Of a stretch of DNA of 64,000 nucleotides, positions 14,182 to 23,011 are shown one piece after another. The DNA is taken from positions 3,658,001 through 3,722,000 of the forward strand of contig NZ_LT906468.1 in assembly GCF_900187125.1 (NCBI RefSeq), in the 5' to 3' direction. The first letter of the stretch is position 1. Each line of letters starts with the position of its first letter. The stretch comes from Sphingobacterium mizutaii (GTDB lineage Bacteria; Bacteroidota; Bacteroidia; Sphingobacteriales; Sphingobacteriaceae). The notes beneath the pieces were generated by a model. That model did no database searches, had not been told where the DNA came from, and saw only the letters and a list, made by a program, of their open reading frames with translations. A program made the position numbers and the translations under genes.

Positions 14182-15471
14182 ATGTCTGAAACTGCATCTA
14201 TTAACTTAAATGGGTCTACATATGAAATGCCTGTTATCACAGGAACTGAAAATGAGAAAGCCCTAGATATTTCAAAATTAAGAGATTCTTCTGGATACAT
14301 TACCTTAGATCCAGGATTCAAAAACACAGGTTCTACAAAGAGCGCCATCACTTTTTTAGATGGAGAAAAAGGTATCTTAAGATATAGAGGATACGCGATT
14401 GAAGATTTAGCAGAAAAATCAACTTTCTTGGAAGTAGCTTATTTATTGATTTACGGTGAGCTACCAACAAAAGACGTATTAGAGAAATTCCGTTCTGATA
14501 TCAGGGCACAGATGATGATCCACGAGGACATGAAAAACTTCTTCGCAGGTTTTCCATCGAAGTCTCATCCAATGGGTCAATTATCCTGTTTAGTAGGTGC
14601 ATTGTCATCATTCTATCCAGAGTCTCTAAACCCTAACCAAACAGAAGAAGAAGAAAATAAAACGATCATCAACTTATTGGCTAAAATGCCTACGATCGTT
14701 TCTTGGATCCAAAAGAAATCATTAGGTCATCCGGTAGTTTATCCTAAGAATAACTTCGGTTATATCGAGAACTTCTTGAATATGATCTTTGGTGAAGTAA
14801 ACCAAGACAAAACATTCGATCCATTAGTGATTGATGCTATGCATAAATTATTGATCTTACATGCTGACCACGAACAGAACTGTTCTACCTCAACAGTAAG
14901 AATGGTAGGCTCATCCAATGCCAACATGTATGCTTCTATCTCCGCTGGTATCAATGCCCTTTGGGGTCCATTGCACGGCGGTGCTAACCAAGCAGTAATC
15001 GAAATGCTTGAGGCAATCAAAGAAGATGGTGGTGATGCTGATAAATACCTTGCGAAAGCAAAAGACAAAAACGATCCTTTCCGTTTGATGGGATTCGGTC
15101 ACCGTGTTTACAAAAACTTCGATCCGCGTGCTAAGATCATCAAAAAAGCGTGTGACGACGTTCTAGAGAAATTAGGTGTTCAAGATCCAGTATTGGATAT
15201 CGCTAAGCGTCTTGAAGAAGCTGCTTTAAATGACCAATACTTCATCGATCGTAAATTATATCCAAACGTAGACTTCTATTCAGGTATTATCTACCGTGCA
15301 TTAGGATTCAATTCTGATATGTTTACTGTATTGTTCGCATTAGGTCGTCTTCCGGGATGGATTGCGCAATGGAAAGAGATGCGTGATAACAAAGAGCCTA
15401 TCGGCCGTCCAAGACAAGTTTACATCGGCGAAAACCTTCGTCCTTATGTAGAAATCTCAGATAGAAAATAA
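14182..15471 (+). CDS. gltA: Citrate synthase
   Basis: Condenses acetyl-CoA and oxaloacetate to citrate, entering the TCA cycle. The 429-residue protein has the type II (hexameric) length. Active-site motifs are HADHEQNCSTSTVRMVGSS, LWGPLHGGANQAVIEML (catalytic His) and MGFGHRVYKNFDPRA (catalytic His), with a late Asp in NVDFYSGIIY. I start at the ATG at 14182 (MSETASINLNG); a TTG two codons earlier is also open but less likely. It is a single-gene unit followed by a strong terminator. Confidence 0.97.
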   Translation: MSETASINLNGSTYEMPVITGTENEKALDISKLRDSSGYITLDPGFKNTGSTKSAITFLDGEKGILRYRGYAIEDLAEKSTFLEVAYLLIYGELPTKDVLEKFRSDIRAQMMIHEDMKNFFAGFPSKSHPMGQLSCLVGALSSFYPESLNPNQTEEEENKTIINLLAKMPTIVSWIQKKSLGHPVVYPKNNFGYIENFLNMIFGEVNQDKTFDPLVIDAMHKLLILHADHEQNCSTSTVRMVGSSNANMYASISAGINALWGPLHGGANQAVIEMLEAIKEDGGDADKYLAKAKDKNDPFRLMGFGHRVYKNFDPRAKIIKKACDDVLEKLGVQDPVLDIAKRLEEAALNDQYFIDRKLYPNVDFYSGIIYRALGFNSDMFTVLFALGRLPGWIAQWKEMRDNKEPIGRPRQVYIGENLRPYVEISDRK

Positions 15472-15490
15472 GAATTATCAATTCATATTT

Positions 15491-15527
15491 AAAAGCCCAA
15501 CCATTGAGAAAGTGGTTGGGCTTTTAT
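15491..15527 (+). terminator. Intrinsic terminator after gltA
   Basis: AAAAGCCCAACCA (15491-15503) pairs with TGGTTGGGCTTTT (15513-15525) around a 9-base loop. The T run ends the right arm. Confidence 0.9.
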
Positions 15528-15556
15528 ATTGAATGTCAATAATTTTCTACAGCAAT

Positions 15557-15584
15557 CAAAAAAGGCTCCCAATGAGGAGCCTTT
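15557..15584 (-). terminator. Intrinsic terminator after the T9SS-tail protein gene
   Basis: AAAGGCTCC (15561-15569) and GGAGCCTTT (15576-15584) enclose a 6-base loop. On the minus strand the stem runs into TTTTTTGATTG. Confidence 0.85.
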
Positions 15585-15608
15585 AATATTTTATGATAAA
15601 TCTAACGA

Positions 15609-16055
15609 TTATTGTCTGATTGAAATACGCTTAACGATGGTTTCTGAGCCTCCAGACACTCTCACGAAGTAAAAACCTTCAGAAAGTTTTTGTTGGGTAT
15701 CAAAACTCAAGTTCTGCATTCCTGCATCTAAGCTACCATTGTGAAGACTTAGGACTTCATTCCCAAGGGCATCCATTACTTTTATCGTAATATTATTTAC
15801 CTTTGCGAGCTTGAAAGTCACAGAGATCTGTTCTGAGATGGGATTGTAGAAGACTTTAACATTATTGATAAGCTTGTCATTGTCTTCTTCTTTCGCCTTG
15901 TTCAGATCAAATGAAGAAGCTTCAAGTGTTGAATAGCTGGAATAATGTGGGGTTGAAACTTCAGAATTAGAAGCCTGTGCTGTACCTCCTAAGCCGATTA
16001 ATAGGCATAGTGAACAGATAGCAAGGTGTGATATATTTCTAAATTCTAATTTCAT
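15609..16055 (-). CDS. Minimal secreted protein with T9SS type A sorting domain
   Basis: A 148-residue protein with a signal peptide (about 1-28, ending AQA), a short polar stretch rich in Ser and Asn (30-65), then a type A T9SS C-terminal sorting domain over the last 80 residues: VFYNPISEQISVTFKLAKVNNITIKVMDALG, SLDAGMQNLSFDTQQKLSEGFYFVRVSGG and the terminal basic KRISIRQ. The domain directs outer-membrane transit and surface anchoring in Bacteroidota. The cargo is only about 40 residues with no recognisable domain, which is unusual. A lone adhesin-like or regulatory role is possible, as is decay of a larger protein. Confidence 0.85.
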   Translation of the reverse strand: MKLEFRNISHLAICSLCLLIGLGGTAQASNSEVSTPHYSSYSTLEASSFDLNKAKEEDNDKLINNVKVFYNPISEQISVTFKLAKVNNITIKVMDALGNEVLSLHNGSLDAGMQNLSFDTQQKLSEGFYFVRVSGGSETIVKRISIRQ

Positions 16056-16260
16056 GTTTCAATGGATACTCGATTAAGGTTATGGTTTAATCAAATGTAA
16101 ACAATAATTCGAGAATTCCTAATACAAAAGTAATTAATTTTAGCTTTTTTTCAGGAGTTTTTTAGGGCCTTTAACAATTTTTAACAAGAAAATACGTTGT
16201 CGCATTAAAAGTTGTAATTTCGCCTCTAATTCAGATAAGATATCAAACATAATTAAATAT

Positions 16261-18201
16261 ATGTCAGGAGATCATAAACAAAACCTACAGCGCCTAAGCT
16301 GGACAGGTTTATTAATCAGTCTAGGTATCATTTTCGGTGATATCGGTACTTCTCCCCTCTACGTTTTCAAAGCAATTTTTAACAAAGGTGAAATTCAAGA
16401 AATCATGATTTATGGTGGTCTTTCTTGTATTTTCTGGACGCTTACGTTGCAGACCACAGTTAAATATGTCATCATAACCCTGAACGCGGACAACAAAGGT
16501 GAAGGCGGGATTTTATCCCTCTATTCCTTGGTTCGAAAAAGAGCAAAATGGTTGATTATTCCGGCCATCATCGGGGGTAGCACCCTCTTAGCAGACGGGA
16601 TGATCACGCCAGCGATCACCATCTCTTCCGCAGTTGAAGGTTTAGCAATCAAAACTCCAGGTTTCCCGACCATTCCTGTGGTTGTCCTGATCATTTCCAT
16701 GCTTTTTATCATCCAACGTTTTGGAACCAATATCGTAGGCCGTGTATTCGGACCTTTAATGTTCATTTGGTTTACGACGATAGGGATATTGGGATTTTCT
16801 TATTTAGGGCATAATCCTGAGATCTGGAAAGCCATTAACCCGTACTACGCTTACCAATTACTTGCAAACTATCCAAACGCTTGGTTCATCATCGGAGCAA
16901 TCTTCCTTTGTACCACGGGAGCTGAGGCTCTTTATTCTGACATGGGCCATTGCGGAAAATCAAATATCCGTATCAGCTGGATCTATGTAAAATTGATGTT
17001 GATTTTCAACTACTTCGGACAGGGCGCTTGGTTGTTAGGTCATGTTGGAACTAAAATCGGGGAGGTTAATCCTTTCTATGCAATCATGCCAGATTGGTTT
17101 ATTATCTGGGGGGTTACTATCGCGACTATTGCTGCGGTAATTGCCAGCCAGGCTATGATTTCGGGTTCATTTACCTTGATTGCAGAGGCTGTACGATTGA
17201 ATATATGGCCAAAGGTTGCTATTCGTTATCCAAGTGACCACAAAGGTCAAATCTATGTCCCTTCAGTCAACCTCATCCTTTATCTAGGCTGTATGTTGAT
17301 TATCCTGATCTTCAAAGAGTCAAGTAATATGGAGGCCGCTTATGGTCTAGCGATTAACCTGACCTTTATCATGACCACCATCCTCATGACGGTCTTCATG
17401 ATCAGAAAACGGATCAACCCAATCTTGATTGGTCTGTTTGCATCTGTATACACCGTCATCGAATTAGCATTCTTGGTAGGTAATATCAGTAAAATTGCTC
17501 ATGGTGGTTGGTTGACCTTATTGCTTGCATTGACCTTGTTTGTGGTGATGTACAGCTGGTTTGGTGCAAGAAAGATCAAGAACAGGTTTGTCAAATTTGT
17601 CAATATCCAAGACTACTACCCTATTCTATCTGAGCTGAGCGAGGATAAAACCGTTCCTCAGTTCTCTTCTCATTTGGTTTATTTGACCAGTGCAAATAAC
17701 CTGACTGAAGTAGAAGCTAAGATCACTTATTCCATCATCAACAAGAAACCAAAGCGTGCAGATGTGTATTGGTTGGTTCACGTGGATGTAATGGACAACC
17801 CACACACAAGGGAATATAAAGTCACTCAATTAATCCCCGGAAAGCTTATCCGTATTGACTTCCACCTAGGTTTCCGTGAGGAACAGAAGATCAGTTTATT
17901 GTTCCGTAAGGTTGTTGAAGATATGGTAAAAAAAGGTGAAATTGATATCACTAGTAATTACGAGACTTTGAAGAAACACAATATCCCTGGAGATTTCAAC
18001 TTCGTGGTCCTAGAGAAAGTGATTTCGAAAACCCACTTCCTGAAATGGAATGAGAAAATCATCCTTGAGATCTATAAGATCCTGAAGAAATTCAGTCTTT
18101 CAGAAGAGAAGGGATTTGGTCTCGACAGCAGCTTTGTTACGCTTGAGCGAGTTCCACTCACCATCCCTAATACGGAGGAAGTAAAACTTACTAGATTATA
18201 A
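16261..18201 (+). CDS. kup: KUP-family low-affinity potassium transporter
   Basis: Inner-membrane K+ uptake system, probably K+/H+ symport. The 646 residues show the family opening GLLISLGIIFGDIGTSPLYVFKAIF, about 12 transmembrane helices (15-435) and signatures LSLYSLVRKRAKW, LADGMITPAITISSAVEG, GAEALYSDMGHCGKSNIRISW and ASQAMISGSFTLIAEAVRL. A cytoplasmic C-terminal domain runs 440-646. It is transcribed alone and ends at a strong symmetric terminator. Confidence 0.96.
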   Translation: MSGDHKQNLQRLSWTGLLISLGIIFGDIGTSPLYVFKAIFNKGEIQEIMIYGGLSCIFWTLTLQTTVKYVIITLNADNKGEGGILSLYSLVRKRAKWLIIPAIIGGSTLLADGMITPAITISSAVEGLAIKTPGFPTIPVVVLIISMLFIIQRFGTNIVGRVFGPLMFIWFTTIGILGFSYLGHNPEIWKAINPYYAYQLLANYPNAWFIIGAIFLCTTGAEALYSDMGHCGKSNIRISWIYVKLMLIFNYFGQGAWLLGHVGTKIGEVNPFYAIMPDWFIIWGVTIATIAAVIASQAMISGSFTLIAEAVRLNIWPKVAIRYPSDHKGQIYVPSVNLILYLGCMLIILIFKESSNMEAAYGLAINLTFIMTTILMTVFMIRKRINPILIGLFASVYTVIELAFLVGNISKIAHGGWLTLLLALTLFVVMYSWFGARKIKNRFVKFVNIQDYYPILSELSEDKTVPQFSSHLVYLTSANNLTEVEAKITYSIINKKPKRADVYWLVHVDVMDNPHTREYKVTQLIPGKLIRIDFHLGFREEQKISLLFRKVVEDMVKKGEIDITSNYETLKKHNIPGDFNFVVLEKVISKTHFLKWNEKIILEIYKILKKFSLSEEKGFGLDSSFVTLERVPLTIPNTEEVKLTRL

Positions 18202-18229
18202 AAAAAGGCTGCCAAATGGCAGCCTTTCC
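18201..18229. terminator. Bidirectional terminator between kup and the amino-acid permease
   Basis: AAAGGCTGCCA (18204-18214) and TGGCAGCCTTT (18217-18227) pair perfectly with a 2-base centre. A runs on the left and T-rich sequence on the right serve both convergent genes. Confidence 0.9.
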
Positions 18230-18248
18230 TATTTCTTTCTATCTTTTT

Positions 18249-19940
18249 CTATTTCGTATCGATATTTCTCAATTTCGAATTTCTATAGCCATAACCAAAG
18301 TATATGGCTAAACCACCCAACAACCATAGGATAAAGATAATCCAGTTGCTCGCCCCTAATTCAGACATCAAATACAGGTTTACCAAGATTCCGATCACCG
18401 GCAATAGTGAAAAGTTATATTTAAAGCTCAATACGCTTAACACCAACCAAGCCAACCAAAACACGATCACCAAAGATTTATGCAATAGGATCGCCGAGGA
18501 ACCCATGCTCATCCAATCCGAGATTGACTCTCCACTGAACCTAACCGCCAAGATCAATCCGACAATCAAGCTAATCCCTACGATGTATTTTCCATTGACA
18601 TAAGGCACTCTGAACTTAGAACGTTTGGACAATCCAGAATGATCCATATACAATACCCCACAGCACACCAAGATAAAAGCGAAGAATGTACCTACAGACG
18701 TCAAATCAACAAAGAAATCCATCTTAAAGAACAAGGCTGGAATGGCCACCACAATACCAGTAACGATCGTTGCAAAAGAAGGCGTTTTATACTTCGGGTG
18801 AATGGTTGCAAATTTCTTCCATAACAATCCATCTCTACTCATCGTCATCCAAATCCTTGGTTGAGCCAACTGAAACACCAGTAGAGCACTGGTAATCGCA
18901 ATTACGGAAGTCACTGATATAATCCCAGCCATGTGGTCAAAACCTACATATTCGAATACATAAGCCAAAGGATCCTTAACATTCAATTCTTTATAGTTCA
19001 CCATCCCTGTCAACACCAAGGTGATCGCCACATAGAGCACTGCACAGATCAACAAACAATAGATCATCGCCTTTGGAAGGTCCCTTTGAGGATTCTTACA
19101 CTCCTCCGCAGTCGTTGAAATGGAGTCGAAACCGATAAAAGCAAAGAATACCGCTGCTACCCCACTCATTACTCCGCCGATACCATTCGGTGCAAACGGC
19201 GTCCAGTTCTCTGGTTTTACAAAGAAAATACCACCAATGATCACCGCCAGGATAATCCCGATCTTGATCAACACCATGATATTACTAGCTTTTCTGGATT
19301 CCTTGATCCCGATATAAACTAGCCAAGTCACCAAGAAGGTGATCAATCCGGCGGGCATATCAAAGATTATCGGAATATCCAAGATCCTTGGAGCCGTATC
19401 ATAAGCTTGCAGGGCAACCTTATCGATCTTCTCCATGTTTTCTATCCCGACCTCCAGGAATTTCTGATGGGCATCCAGGGCATAACCCGGCGCCATGGTC
19501 ATCCATTTGGGGAGATGGATACCGAAGCCTTCCAGCATGGAAACAAAGTATTGCGACCATGAAATGGCAACCACCATATTGGAAACGGCATATTCGAGCA
19601 CCAGGGCCCAGCCTATAATCCATGCAAACAATTCACCAAATGCCACATAAGCATAGGTATATGCACTACCGGAAACCGGCACGGTACTCGCAAACTGAGC
19701 ATAGGAAAGAGCAGTAAACACACAGGCAAAAGCCACAAACACGAAGAGCAGCGATACGGCCGGACCACCATTGTAGCTGGCCAAACCGATGGTACTGAAA
19801 ATACCAGCCCCTACGATGGCTGCAATACCAAGGGAAACTAAATCTCGAACTCCTAAAATTTTTGCTAATCCAGAACCACCATGTTCAGCGTCTGAAAGAA
19901 TTTGATCTACGCTTTTCTTTCGGAAAAGTCTATTAGCCAT
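18249..19940 (-). CDS. APC-family cationic amino-acid permease
   Basis: Inner-membrane amino-acid transporter of 563 residues with 12-14 predicted helices. The opening RKKSVDQILSDAEHGGSGLAKILGVRDLVSLGIAAIVGAGIFSTIGLASYNGGPAVSLLF is typical of the CAT-type (YfnA/eukaryotic CAT-like) branch of the APC superfamily, with the conserved GIGAxIGxGIF-type TM1 region. FIGFDSISTTAEECKNPQRDLPKAM is the TM6-loop signature. Substrate is probably a basic or broad neutral amino acid, but this cannot be read from sequence. It is transcribed alone on the minus strand. Confidence 0.93.
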   Translation of the reverse strand: MANRLFRKKSVDQILSDAEHGGSGLAKILGVRDLVSLGIAAIVGAGIFSTIGLASYNGGPAVSLLFVFVAFACVFTALSYAQFASTVPVSGSAYTYAYVAFGELFAWIIGWALVLEYAVSNMVVAISWSQYFVSMLEGFGIHLPKWMTMAPGYALDAHQKFLEVGIENMEKIDKVALQAYDTAPRILDIPIIFDMPAGLITFLVTWLVYIGIKESRKASNIMVLIKIGIILAVIIGGIFFVKPENWTPFAPNGIGGVMSGVAAVFFAFIGFDSISTTAEECKNPQRDLPKAMIYCLLICAVLYVAITLVLTGMVNYKELNVKDPLAYVFEYVGFDHMAGIISVTSVIAITSALLVFQLAQPRIWMTMSRDGLLWKKFATIHPKYKTPSFATIVTGIVVAIPALFFKMDFFVDLTSVGTFFAFILVCCGVLYMDHSGLSKRSKFRVPYVNGKYIVGISLIVGLILAVRFSGESISDWMSMGSSAILLHKSLVIVFWLAWLVLSVLSFKYNFSLLPVIGILVNLYLMSELGASNWIIFILWLLGGLAIYFGYGYRNSKLRNIDTK

Positions 19941-19981
19941 ATTAAGTTAATTTATTGGACAAGTAACAAAAGTGAAAAAAA

Positions 19982-20665
19982 TTATGACAAATACGTCAAG
20001 TTATCCTGAATATATGTGTAGATATCTTTGAAATCCTTCATATCTTCATTGCAATAATCGACCAGGACTGCAGTCAATCCTTCATGTATTCCCTTTGGGG
20101 TCTCAAAGGTCCAGATACGTTTTGAAATATTGATCAGTGGCTTTGAAATCTGATCAAGATCCTTATAATCAAAAATATACTTCCATGCTAAGAATTTATC
20201 ATAAAAGGCAACAAACCCATCAATATCTTCCACACCGATGGTTTTCAAATAATTTTTCATAATTGGTCGGTGAACATTTTCTAGGTGTTCATATAATCTC
20301 GAAACATTGACCAGCTGATGCTTGATCAACAGATGATCCAACATCAATTCCACTGCGATGTGTGCCATGAAGGTGCCACGAATCGGAGTACCTTCCAAAA
20401 CAGGGTCGAGCTTACGTCTCAGGTGGTGACAATGGTTCAAAAAGAATTCACTACTATGGAAGATCTTGTCCACCTCCACATGTCGGTACCAGCCTTCTGA
20501 TATTTCCATGGTCAAGGGGTGGGCAAAGAGTTGTTCCTCGAATTTTTGGGGATGAAAGATATAGGACTTATCTACATTCTTCAACAAGTCTGGCAACAAA
20601 GAGCCAAGGACGCGCTCCGGGATAGTTGCAAACCTTTCAAAATAGAAATGTGAGAGAAAATTCAT
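19982..20665 (-). CDS. acpH: Acyl carrier protein phosphodiesterase (AcpH/DUF479)
   Basis: Cytoplasmic hydrolase that removes 4'-phosphopantetheine from acyl carrier protein. The 227-residue protein begins MNFLSHFYFER..PERVLGSLLPDLLK, the AcpH/DUF479 signature (NxLxH and GxxxxD), followed by HHLRRKLDPVLEG and HIAVELMLDHLLI with clustered His/Asp residues of an HD-like all-helical fold. The family length (about 190-230) is kept. It is divergent from tyrS with 84 bp between starts. Confidence 0.82.
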   Translation of the reverse strand: MNFLSHFYFERFATIPERVLGSLLPDLLKNVDKSYIFHPQKFEEQLFAHPLTMEISEGWYRHVEVDKIFHSSEFFLNHCHHLRRKLDPVLEGTPIRGTFMAHIAVELMLDHLLIKHQLVNVSRLYEHLENVHRPIMKNYLKTIGVEDIDGFVAFYDKFLAWKYIFDYKDLDQISKPLINISKRIWTFETPKGIHEGLTAVLVDYCNEDMKDFKDIYTYIQDNLTYLS

Positions 20666-20711
20666 CCGCTATATCAAACAATTAATATCTGAAAGATACA
20701 GTTTAATCTCG

Positions 20712-20719
20712 TATCTTTG
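20712..20719 (+). promoter_or_regulatory. Bacteroidota -7 element TATCTTTG upstream of tyrS
   Basis: It matches TAnnTTTG and sits 30 bp before the tyrS ATG, predicting a leader of about 25 nt. The -33 element is not clear. Confidence 0.45.
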
Positions 20720-20749
20720 CAACTTAAATAAAAATCTTAAGGGTATATT

Positions 20750-22030
20750 ATGAACTTTGTAGAAGAACTACGCTGGAGAGGCATGCTTCAAGACATCATG
20801 CCAGGAACAGAAGAATTGTTAAACAAAGAACAAGTAGCGGGATATATCGGCTTCGACCCGACAGGCGATTCTCTACATGTTGGTCATTTAACTCAAATCA
20901 TGACCCTGATCCACTTTCAACATGCTGGCCACAAGCCTATTGCCTTAGTTGGTGGTGCGACAGGAATGATCGGAGACCCTTCATTCAAATCAGCTGAACG
21001 TAATCTTCTAGATGAAGCTACGTTAGCTCACAATGTTGCATCCTTGAAACATCAATTGACCAAATTCTTAACATTTGGCGAAGGTGATACCGATGCAAAA
21101 ATGGTGAACAACTTCGATTGGTTCAAGGAATTCAGTTTCCTTGATTTCATCCGCGATGTTGGTAAGCTGATTACCGTGAATTATATGATGGCCAAAGATT
21201 CTGTAAAGAAACGTTTGGAAGGCGAAAACGGCCTTTCCTTCACTGAGTTCTCCTATCAATTAATTCAAGGTTATGACTTCTATTATCTTTGGAAAAACCA
21301 GAACTGTAAAATCCAAATGGGTGGTTCTGACCAATGGGGTAACATCGTTACTGGAAGTGAAATCGTTCGCAGATTAGAACAAGGGACTGTTTTCGGATTA
21401 ACTACGCAATTGATCAAAAAGTCTGACGGACAGAAGTTCGGCAAGACCGAATCAGGTGCGGTATGGTTGGACGCTAAGAAAACCTCTCCTTATAAATATT
21501 ATCAATTCTGGTTGAATGCAACAGATGATGACGCTAAAAACTGGATCAAGATCTTTACTTTGAAAACCAAGGAAGAAATTGATGCCATCATCGCTGAGCA
21601 TGATGCTGCGCCTCACTTGAGAATTGTTCAAAAAGCTTTGGCTAAGGACATCACAACCCGTACGCACTCTGAATTAGACTACGAAACAGCGGTTAAAACT
21701 TCCGAATTCCTTTTCGGAAACGGAGACCTTTCTTTCTTGGCTAACTTAGATCATGAAGCCGTACTTGAAGTGTTCGACGGTGTTCCTCAATCCAATTTGG
21801 ATAGAGCAAAATTAGCTGAAGGCATCAATATTTTAGACCTATTGGTTGAGACACAAGTGTTCCCTTCCAAAGGTGAGGCCAGAAAAATGTTGCAAGGTGG
21901 AGGCGTTTCATTGAACCGCGAGAAATTGACCGACATTGAATTGGTTGTAAACACCAGCAATTTGATCAATGATAAATACCTTATAGCTCAACGTGGTAAA
22001 AAGAACTACTACTTAATCACTGTAGCATAA
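20750..22030 (+). CDS. tyrS: Tyrosyl-tRNA synthetase
   Basis: Charges tRNA-Tyr. The 426 residues match the bacterial TyrRS family. A class I Rossmann catalytic domain carries the HIGH variant HVGH (43-46), [16 protein letters not shown] and the KMSKS variant KFGKT (near 228-232, after [13 protein letters not shown]). An anticodon-binding region follows, and a C-terminal S4-like RNA-binding domain (about 355-426: [22 protein letters not shown]). Transcribed alone, closed by a strong terminator. Confidence 0.97.
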   Translation: MNFVEELRWRGMLQDIMPGTEELLNKEQVAGYIGFDPTGDSLHVGHLTQIMTLIHFQHAGHKPIALVGGATGMIGDPSFKSAERNLLDEATLAHNVASLKHQLTKFLTFGEGDTDAKMVNNFDWFKEFSFLDFIRDVGKLITVNYMMAKDSVKKRLEGENGLSFTEFSYQLIQGYDFYYLWKNQNCKIQMGGSDQWGNIVTGSEIVRRLEQGTVFGLTTQLIKKSDGQKFGKTESGAVWLDAKKTSPYKYYQFWLNATDDDAKNWIKIFTLKTKEEIDAIIAEHDAAPHLRIVQKALAKDITTRTHSELDYETAVKTSEFLFGNGDLSFLANLDHEAVLEVFDGVPQSNLDRAKLAEGINILDLLVETQVFPSKGEARKMLQGGGVSLNREKLTDIELVVNTSNLINDKYLIAQRGKKNYYLITVA

Positions 22031-22040
22031 GCATCAGAAT

Positions 22041-22087
22041 AAAAAAAGAAAGCCCGTAATCTGCTGATTACGGGCTTTCTTTTTTTA
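22041..22087. terminator. Bidirectional terminator after tyrS
   Basis: A long perfect hairpin with GC-rich core AGCCCGTAATC/GATTACGGGCT, a 4-base loop (22062-22065), an A run on the left and T run on the right. It serves tyrS and the convergent lipoprotein gene. Confidence 0.93.
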
Positions 22088-22100
22088 TTTCTATCCCTTC

Positions 22101-22799
22101 TTAGAGTTCCAATATCTTATATTTTATCACTTTCTTATCTCCTTCCACCTGAAGGTCAGAGTACAAAACGACTGAAATTACCGAGCGATCCTTTCCATCC
22201 AAAGGGATTTCAATATCCTCATATTTCTGGTCAGTTGAAGTGATTTTGAACTTAAAATCTTCCTTCGAAGCATATTCATTTAATCCAAAAACCCTATCCT
22301 CCAGATTATGACTTACCGTTGAAGTCAGGTATTTAAAATCTAACTTCAGTTTGGAATCCAAAACTAGGTTTACCAACCTTATTTTCATCTTCCCAGGATC
22401 AGCCTTGATTACATCATCCTCTGTAACAAGTGATTCGTACTTGTTTTCACCAAAGAAAAAGAAAGTATACATTTTTGGACTTAGGAACACCTTCTCTGTA
22501 GCATACAACACTTCACCTCCCTCAGTTTTCAGTTCTAAGGACCTTTTCCCTGGAAATATAGTACGGTGGCCTAAGTATCCCCCTGTATTCAAATAGTCAC
22601 CTTCCTTATTGATTTGTTTATCATCTATAAAAAGTATAAGACTGTTTTTTCCAATAGCATTGAAGGCTGCAATTCCCGAAAAACCATCACGGCCTTCTAA
22701 ATTTTCAGGACTTATTCCATCATCCTTTGCACAACTCTGTATGAAAATTGAAAAACACAACAAGACAATAGCCAGCAAATTTTTATTTCTTGGAAACAT
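22101..22799 (-). CDS. DUF4397-type lipoprotein
   Basis: A 232-residue exported lipoprotein (signal 1-22, lipobox IQSC, Cys23). The body has the DUF4397 pattern of Bacteroidota: FNAIGKNSLILFIDDKQIN near the N-terminus, then FPGKRSLELKTEGGEVLYATEKVFLSPKMYTFFFFG and MKIRLVNLVLD. The fold is predicted beta-sandwich. No enzymatic motif is visible; a surface-exposed structural or binding role is likely but unproven. It is transcribed alone toward the tyrS terminator. Confidence 0.75.
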   Translation of the reverse strand: MFPRNKNLLAIVLLCFSIFIQSCAKDDGISPENLEGRDGFSGIAAFNAIGKNSLILFIDDKQINKEGDYLNTGGYLGHRTIFPGKRSLELKTEGGEVLYATEKVFLSPKMYTFFFFGENKYESLVTEDDVIKADPGKMKIRLVNLVLDSKLKLDFKYLTSTVSHNLEDRVFGLNEYASKEDFKFKITSTDQKYEDIEIPLDGKDRSVISVVLYSDLQVEGDKKVIKYKILEL

Positions 22800-22956
22800 A
22801 CTTCAAAAATCTTTATATTCAAAGATACAACGAATTTGGAGAGCTTATTGCTACAGCTCAATGAATTCAAATCAATGAACTATTTATGCAATAGCTTGAC
22901 CGATTCCAATTGTTTTACACAGGACATTCTACCTAGCTCGTTAATGACCTACAAAA

Positions 22957-22986
22957 TTGAATCCTAAAAGTTTTTTTTTAAGTTTG
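22957..22986 (+). promoter_or_regulatory. Promoter of ftsK (TTG-N19-TAAGTTTG)
   Basis: The -7 element TAAGTTTG (22979-22986) fits TAnnTTTG, and a -33 TTG lies 19 bp upstream (22957-22959). This is the classic Bacteroidota housekeeping sigma spacing. The predicted leader to the ATG at 23012 is about 20 nt. Confidence 0.6.
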
Positions 22987-23011
22987 TACTAACGTAAATC
23001 ACGTCATATTA

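Noticed and set aside
14061-14351. Minus-strand open frame across the gltA start
   Set aside because: It overlaps the 5' end of citrate synthase and has no start or composition support; it is a shadow.
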